27,142 nt of DNA from a virus: IMG/VR virus record IMGVR_UViG_3300011010_000142, positions 1-27,142 of that record. The stretch is one strand, 5' to 3'. This document shows, piece after piece, positions 23,353 through 27,142 of this stretch (its first letter is position 1; every line of letters starts with the position of its first letter). A program made the translations under genes and the position numbers. Below the pieces are notes generated by a model. That model had not been told where the DNA came from and did no database searches. It worked only from the letters and a program-made list of their open reading frames with translations.

Positions 23353-23772
23353 ATGAAAGACAATATAGCAGCCGGTATCTTTTTCTACGCAAGTGATACA
23401 AAAAGATTCTTGTACTTACTACGTAACGATAATAAAAACCCGGGCAACTGGGGAATACCCGGCGGCAAGATAGAAAGTAACGAAACACTTTTTGAAGGTG
23501 TTGAAAGAGAATGCATAGAAGAAGTATCGTTCTTCCCTAAAAATGCTAAACTTGTTCCTATTCAAAAATTCATAAACAATACATTCACATACCATACTTT
23601 CTTTTGTAAGGTTGACAATGAGTTTGTTCCCGTACTCAATGAAGAACATTGTGGTTATGCGTGGACTGACTATGAGCACTATCCCAAGCCAATGCATCCA
23701 GGTTTATTTAATACTGTGAACTTTGATGTTGTGCAAGAAAAGTTAAAGAAACTCATAAAAAAAGCCGCTTAA
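23353..23772 (+). CDS. Nudix hydrolase
   Basis: The product (139 aa from ATG 23353) has NWGIPGGKIESNETLFEGVERECIEEVSF, matching the Nudix box GxxxxxExxxxxxxREUxEExGU except that the last Gly is Ser. The Glu residues of REC-IEE bind the metal. Nudix enzymes cut nucleoside diphosphates linked to another group; phage members act on dNTP derivatives, NAD-like compounds or RNA caps, and the substrate cannot be read here. A GTG at 23338 would add five residues, but I prefer the ATG because neither start has a good ribosome site and MKDNIAAGIFFY begins the fold. The gene is the last of the gp14-gp15 unit and its stop lies in the loop of a terminator. Confidence 0.9.
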   Translation: MKDNIAAGIFFYASDTKRFLYLLRNDNKNPGNWGIPGGKIESNETLFEGVERECIEEVSFFPKNAKLVPIQKFINNTFTYHTFFCKVDNEFVPVLNEEHCGYAWTDYEHYPKPMHPGLFNTVNFDVVQEKLKKLIKKAA

Positions 23773-23784
23773 TGCGGCTTTTTT
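23757..23784. terminator. Bidirectional terminator between convergent genes
   Basis: Arms AAAAGCCGC and GCGGCTTTT enclose a TTAAT loop, with a T run on the plus strand and a T run on the minus strand as well. It ends both the Nudix gene (its stop is in the loop) and the minus-strand structural gene ending at 23802. Confidence 0.93.
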
Positions 23785-23801
23785 GTTGATGCTTAAAAAT
23801 A

Positions 23802-24506
23802 TTAAGCGTTAGGAATAGTTACATATCCTGATGGAGCAGGACTTACAAATGTCCATGGCACAGATGCACCTGTAGCAAATGCAGTACCGTTGCCCTGTGT
23901 CACTGTAACTTTGTGAGCACTGATCTTAGTAACAAAATATGTGCCATTAGTAGTGTCTGTAGCAGTGATAGTCATTTCCCCTTGTGCTGATACTGCACTA
24001 TCTTTTAATTTGCAAATAGCTGTACCGTCCGCTGTTCTAACTTTGAAACGGCGAGCACCAACTTGACGAATGATATCTGCCCGCTGACTTGTCCCACCTG
24101 TTGTAGTTTTTGCAAAAAGTGTGATAGCATTTTCTTGATTGGTTGAAGAACCTACTGCACCACTGTCTGTTGTTAGAACTGCGGTAAATGTTAATGTACC
24201 TTGCACACCGCCAACGCTTTCCGTAACAGCAGGAGCTGATGTATAACCAGAACCTTTTTGAGTAACTTCAATCGCTGTAATGCTGTTGCTTGCACCAAGT
24301 GCAGAAACTCTAGCAGTAGCTTGTACACCACCTGGTAAATTAGGAGCACCAATATTGATTGGATCGTTAAGAGCGTAACCTGTACTATTGTTTACACCAC
24401 CAAGTGTAATACTAGCTACACCTTGCCCACCGATATTATCATCGCCGGCTCCTGTAGTACCGATGTTACGGTTACCGAAATATTTTTGATTTAAACTGCG
24501 TGCCAT
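23802..24506 (-). CDS. Virion structural protein with GSGY beta modules
   Basis: The 234-aa product begins MARSLNQKYFGNRNIGTTGAGDDNIGGQGV. It has a module VASITLGGVNNSTGYALNDPINI, ARVSALGASNSITAIEVTQKGSGYTSAPAVTES (about 30-97), a beta motif common in tail-associated proteins. A second half (about 125-234) includes RADIIRQVGARRFKVRTADGTAICKLKD and TDTTNGTYFVTKISAHKVTVTQG. No membrane segment is present. Similar start residues occur in structural proteins of aquatic T4-like phages, as far as I recall. It lies after the 370-aa structural gene behind a 73-nt leader with a late box, and ends at a terminator. A decoration or tail surface role is inferred. Confidence 0.8.
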   Translation of the reverse strand: MARSLNQKYFGNRNIGTTGAGDDNIGGQGVASITLGGVNNSTGYALNDPINIGAPNLPGGVQATARVSALGASNSITAIEVTQKGSGYTSAPAVTESVGGVQGTLTFTAVLTTDSGAVGSSTNQENAITLFAKTTTGGTSQRADIIRQVGARRFKVRTADGTAICKLKDSAVSAQGEMTITATDTTNGTYFVTKISAHKVTVTQGNGTAFATGASVPWTFVSPAPSGYVTIPNA

Positions 24507-24587
24507 TTGTTTTTCCTTTATGTAATGACCGTTCTAGGGCCTACGCTGTGGACATACAGCATAAGTTAAATGAACAATGTATTTATC
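24507..24587 (-). promoter_or_regulatory. Late promoter with structured 73-nt leader
   Basis: GATAAATA at 24587-24580 on the minus strand abuts the stop of the upstream gene. The leader can form GCTGT/ACAGC and GTTCTA/TAGAAC pairings and ends in an AAAGGAAA ribosome site. Its length differs clearly from the 16-24 nt seen at other late genes. Confidence 0.6.
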
Positions 24588-25700
24588 TTAGAACGTAGAT
24601 AATGCAACACGTTTCCATACGTTCGTAGAGGTACAAACATAGATGTAGTCAGCGTCCCAACAAATTTGTCCTGGGGTACCAGTACTAGTACTAGTTTGTG
24701 TAGTAATAGCTGACTTAAATAATGTACCAACTTCAATTGCACCGGTAGTAACTAGTACCCCTACATTTAGTGTATTAGTAGTTGAATTATAAGTAAAATC
24801 ACTTTCAGATGAAACTACATTGCCTGTTGTAGAAGTATACAAAACTGCGTTAGCTGAAGTTGAAAGTAATGTTAAATTAGAACCAGTGATGCCATCAAAT
24901 TCTACGTTAGCTGTGTTTGCTACGCTTTGACCAATACTTATTTGACCATTGGCTGCGTAAGTAATACCTGTACCTGCACTAAAATGTGCTCTAACTTCCG
25001 TAGCATTGGGTCCATTATATGTAATTACACCATTAGCGTAGGATAAGTTGCCATCTCCACCACTGTCAGTAACGCTTATAGTAGACTTCACTGTAGTTGC
25101 AAAATTAGAATCAGCAAATACGTTGGACCAACTAGTATTGGTTCCATCATTGGTTAAAAATTTACCAGTTGTGCCAGTTGATATTGATGCTACGCTACCA
25201 CCGGCAGCTATAGTAGTCCAACTTAAATTATTTGATCCATCAGTAGTTAATACTTGACCGCCTGACCCACCGGTGATTATTAAATTACCAACACCACCTA
25301 ATTTAAGTTTGTTGGTTGGGTAGTCTCCGCCATTGCCTAAACGATTGCCAGTCCAATTGACAAGCGTGTAGGCTGCAACACCGTTACCATCTCCTACAAT
25401 AAGCTGACCAGTACGAATGTTTTGTATGTTGAATACGGTGTTTCCTGCTCCAGCTAGGGGTGCAAATATTTTTGTATTCGAAGGACCGTCTGGAACTCTG
25501 CTATTGATTAAAGATACTTCAGACAGTATTTCAGTTTGAGTAGTGAAGCTACCCTCAGGAATTTGAACTTTTACAGGATCATTACCAATATAAACTTGTC
25601 GAGTATCAGTTGAGAAACCGATCTCACCAATATCAAGTTGTGGCAAATCTGTGTTTTCGCCAGTTCTATGTTGGATTTTAGAAATTTGTACAATTGCCAT
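24588..25700 (-). CDS. Tail fibre-like structural protein (370 aa)
   Basis: The N-terminus ISKIQHRTGENTDLPQLDIGEIGFSTDTRQVYIGND (about 6-41) matches the tail-attachment module found at the start of many phage fibre and tropism proteins. The middle is a repetitive Ser/Thr/Gly/Asn-rich beta region with SGGQVLTTDGSNNLSWT and TGKFLTNDGTNTSWSN as related units. The C-terminal 30 residues, GTPGQICWDADYIYVCTSTNVWKRVALSTF, form a small cap known from fibre proteins. No enzyme motif is seen. It lies next to the 234-aa structural gene and just after an exonuclease gene, from which it is separated by a late box and a hairpin. Fibre or neck-whisker function is inferred. Confidence 0.82.
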   Translation of the reverse strand: MAIVQISKIQHRTGENTDLPQLDIGEIGFSTDTRQVYIGNDPVKVQIPEGSFTTQTEILSEVSLINSRVPDGPSNTKIFAPLAGAGNTVFNIQNIRTGQLIVGDGNGVAAYTLVNWTGNRLGNGGDYPTNKLKLGGVGNLIITGGSGGQVLTTDGSNNLSWTTIAAGGSVASISTGTTGKFLTNDGTNTSWSNVFADSNFATTVKSTISVTDSGGDGNLSYANGVITYNGPNATEVRAHFSAGTGITYAANGQISIGQSVANTANVEFDGITGSNLTLLSTSANAVLYTSTTGNVVSSESDFTYNSTTNTLNVGVLVTTGAIEVGTLFKSAITTQTSTSTGTPGQICWDADYIYVCTSTNVWKRVALSTF

Positions 25701-25732
25701 AGTATAATCTTTATGTGATTATACTATTTATC
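25701..25732 (-). promoter_or_regulatory. Late promoter box and perfect start-site hairpin
   Basis: GATAAATA at 25732-25725 on the minus strand is followed by a perfect 9-bp dyad (25701-25709 with 25717-25725, 7-nt loop) that ends against the ATG. A transcript starting near 25719 would lose most of the 5' arm. Confidence 0.7.
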
Positions 25733-25737
25733 TTGTA

Positions 25738-26424
25738 CTACAGGAACTGCATATAGTACTGTTCTACACGCTTAAACCATATATCAGTATATTTGTCAAA
25801 CTCAGAACCTTCTACTATGAATTCCTGATAAAGATTATCAGCAGAACACATAAAAATCACACCCTTACGTATCTTTGTGCCATGAACTTCGTTATGAGCA
25901 TTAGCATAAGCAGTTAGTTGGACAAAGTAATCATCGATCCATTCACGTTTTTTAGGCTTGTTTGTCTGCTTATGATCCATGATAGCTTCAGCTCCATCAT
26001 GTATGCCACATAAGTCAGTAGTACCTGCATAAATCTTTGGGAAGTATAACGGGACTTCTGTTCCCCAATATTCATTGCACTTGACAAGTCCTTGCGTAAT
26101 GATAGACTGAGCCATTTGATGACTCTGAATACTGTATGGATTAGACCCGGGTTCTCCAGTAGCACCAGTCTTTATATAGTTCTCAAGCCACTTGTGCATA
26201 CGTGTTCCACGACCAGCAGCCTCAGTAGTAATCTCTTGTGCTTTTTGTACACCGACCCGCTTACGCCAGTTTTGTAATGCTTGTTTAGATTCTTCTGATT
26301 TAGTTGCGTCTAGTATTGTAGTAACGCTTGGGAGCTTCTCACCATCGGGTGTTGCGTATCTACGCTTGCCATCGATTTCTACCCTGCTCATGGGTACATA
26401 GTTATATTTGTTTGGATTGTACAT
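25738..26424 (-). CDS. PD-(D/E)XK exonuclease, RecB/MGME1-like
   Basis: From ATG 26424 the product has 228 aa. A longer frame would need a TTG start at 26433. It has LPSVTTIL near 31-38, GRGTRMHKWLE (71-81) with the conserved Gly and His, AGTTDLCG (133-140) with Asp137, IMDHKQT with Asp150 and Lys152, and QLTAYANA (169-176) with the QxxxY motif. Together these define the PD-(D/E)XK exonuclease family that includes YqaJ, RecB C-terminal domains and mitochondrial MGME1. It probably digests DNA ends in phage recombination or host DNA breakdown. It shows no iron-sulfur Cys set, unlike Cas4 or AddB. The start lies almost at the predicted transcription start, and no ribosome site is visible. Confidence 0.88.
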   Translation of the reverse strand: MYNPNKYNYVPMSRVEIDGKRRYATPDGEKLPSVTTILDATKSEESKQALQNWRKRVGVQKAQEITTEAAGRGTRMHKWLENYIKTGATGEPGSNPYSIQSHQMAQSIITQGLVKCNEYWGTEVPLYFPKIYAGTTDLCGIHDGAEAIMDHKQTNKPKKREWIDDYFVQLTAYANAHNEVHGTKIRKGVIFMCSADNLYQEFIVEGSEFDKYTDIWFKRVEQYYMQFL

Positions 26425-26461
26425 TATAGTCAATTATAGTTGATTATAGTACCGTTGTCAA
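26423..26461 (-). promoter_or_regulatory. Consensus sigma70 promoter with three TATAAT boxes in 10-bp steps
   Basis: Minus strand TTGACA (26461-26456), 17-bp spacer, TATAAT (26438-26433). Two further TATAAT boxes lie at 26448-26443 and 26428-26423. The middle box has ideal spacing and would start the RNA within a few bases of the exonuclease ATG. Confidence 0.82.
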
Positions 26462-26785
26462 CTAGATTCGGAAACTTTCGCCACAACCACAACGGTCACG
26501 TTCGTTTGGGTTCTTGAATTCAAAACCCTCATTCAACCCATTGCGTACATAATCAACTGTCATGTTTTGTAAGTATACATCGTGTTTTAAATCTACTAGC
26601 ACAACAAATTCTGGTTGCGCATAGTTTATCAATGATGTGTCATGTACGTATTCATCAACATATTCTAATACATATGCCAACCCACTACAGCCGGTAGTTT
26701 TCACACCAATGCGAATACCTACCCCGCCGCGTTTCTCTAGTAATTTTTTTATTTTGTTTTTAGATGTGTCAGTAAAGTTAATCAC
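26462..26785 (-). CDS. A-type Fe-S cluster carrier (IscA/SufA/HesB-like)
   Basis: The 107-aa product has GVGIRIGVKTTGCSGLAYVLEYVDE with Cys33, and ends ERDRCGCGESFRI with Cys99 and Cys101. These are the three cluster-binding cysteines of the A-type carrier family, and the length is standard. Such proteins pass iron-sulfur clusters to target enzymes. In aquatic T4-like phages a HesB-like protein is a known accessory gene, perhaps supporting Fe-S enzymes such as reductases or exonucleases during infection. The start is GTG at 26785, overlapping the upstream stop by four bases (GTGA); no other in-frame start would keep the fold. It belongs to an operon with the unknown gene upstream. The promoter of the exonuclease gene begins at its stop. 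Confidence 0.93.
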   Translation of the reverse strand: MINFTDTSKNKIKKLLEKRGGVGIRIGVKTTGCSGLAYVLEYVDEYVHDTSLINYAQPEFVVLVDLKHDVYLQNMTVDYVRNGLNEGFEFKNPNERDRCGCGESFRI

Positions 26786-27099
26786 TGTATCTGCTTCTGC
26801 GCCATGCCTTGGCGTATCTTTTCATTTTCATCTTGTGATTGATCTACTGCTGTATCTACATCACCTTCTTGACCCTTGAATGTAACGGTATCATCACTAA
26901 TGTCAGCAATGATATTACTTAGGGGTTCTTTTTTAACCATGTCAAACAAATCAGCTTTGTCTAAGCTGATTCCGTTTTTGTTTAATATTGTTAGAAACTC
27001 GTCAGTGGTCATTGGCTCATTAATGGATTTAAGTTGGTTCGCTACCGCAACCAACTTAACTCTTAATGGATCAGCATCACTGAACTCAAACAAACGCAT
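26782..27099 (-). CDS. Unknown 105-aa protein
   Basis: The product MRLFEFSDADPLRVKLVAVANQLKSINEPMTTDEFLTILNKNGISLDKADLFDMVKKEPLSNIIADISDDTVTFKG has a compact helical core in its first 75 residues, with a short strand at the end. A Gln/Asp/Glu-rich tail follows (GDVDTAVDQSQDENEKIRQG). The MRLFEF opening recurs, as I remember, in small proteins of aquatic T4-like phages, but I know no function. It begins two bases after the stop of the partial gene at the right edge and overlaps the Fe-S carrier start, so the genes are co-translated. Confidence 0.75.
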   Translation of the reverse strand: MRLFEFSDADPLRVKLVAVANQLKSINEPMTTDEFLTILNKNGISLDKADLFDMVKKEPLSNIIADISDDTVTFKGQEGDVDTAVDQSQDENEKIRQGMAQKQIQ

Positions 27100-27101
27100 G
27101 T

Positions 27102-27142
27102 TTATCGCTTTGCACGACCAACTGATGGCATTGGTTCTTCTG
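27102..27142 (-). CDS. C-terminus of a further gene, cut by window edge
   Basis: The minus strand gives an open frame ending EEPMPSVGRAKR and a TAA stop at 27102-27104. Only 13 residues are visible, so no function can be given. The spacing of two bases to the next ATG and the same strand support a real gene in the same operon. Confidence 0.55.
   Translation of the reverse strand, partial: EEPMPSVGRAKR

Overview
This window is a piece of the genome of a T4-like contractile-tailed phage (myovirus). It holds recognisable relatives of T4 gp18 (tail sheath), gp19 (tail tube), gp4 (head completion), gp16 (small terminase), gp13 and probably gp14 (neck), gp15 (tail terminator) and the gene 1 dNMP kinase. 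It also holds very long, repetitive, AT-rich virion proteins of the kind seen in aquatic T4-like phages (cyanophages, pelagimyophages). No host gene, tRNA, integrase or CRISPR array is visible. The host cannot be named from this sequence; an aquatic bacterium is an inference from gene style only.

Layout, left to right. 1-538: a GH19-type endolysin running off the left edge (- strand). 551-5740: a 1729-aa repeat-built fibre/structural protein. 5837-9242: an 864-aa acidic protein of unknown role, a 73-aa membrane/coiled-coil protein and a 197-aa conserved-looking protein. 9273-12391: gp16-like small terminase, gp4-like nuclease, a small probable virion protein, a tube-fold protein and tail tube gp19. 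12451-16086: an unusually large 1211-aa tail sheath. 16204-16548: a plus-strand HNH/zinc-knuckle protein. 16534-20220 (- strand): dNMP kinase, neck gp13, MazG-like pyrophosphohydrolase and three proteins of unknown function. 20308-23772 (+ strand): gp14-like neck protein, gp15 and a Nudix hydrolase. 23802-25700 (- strand): two structural proteins. 25738-27142 (- strand): PD-(D/E)XK exonuclease, an A-type Fe-S carrier, one unknown protein and the tail end of another gene. There is no gene-free stretch over 300 bases.

Regulation is unusually legible. Nine structural or late-type genes have an (A/G)ATAAATA-like box, matching the T4 late promoter TATAAATA, usually 16-24 nt before the start codon. 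Non-structural genes have sigma70-type promoters, two of them perfect TTGACA-17-TATAAT. Several starts sit in or beside hairpins whose 5' arm overlaps the promoter or the predicted transcript start. A read-through RNA would therefore fold and hide the start, while an RNA begun at the local promoter would not. This resembles the known T4 logic for genes such as e and soc, but is repeated at up to eight loci here. It is the most interesting candidate system in the window.
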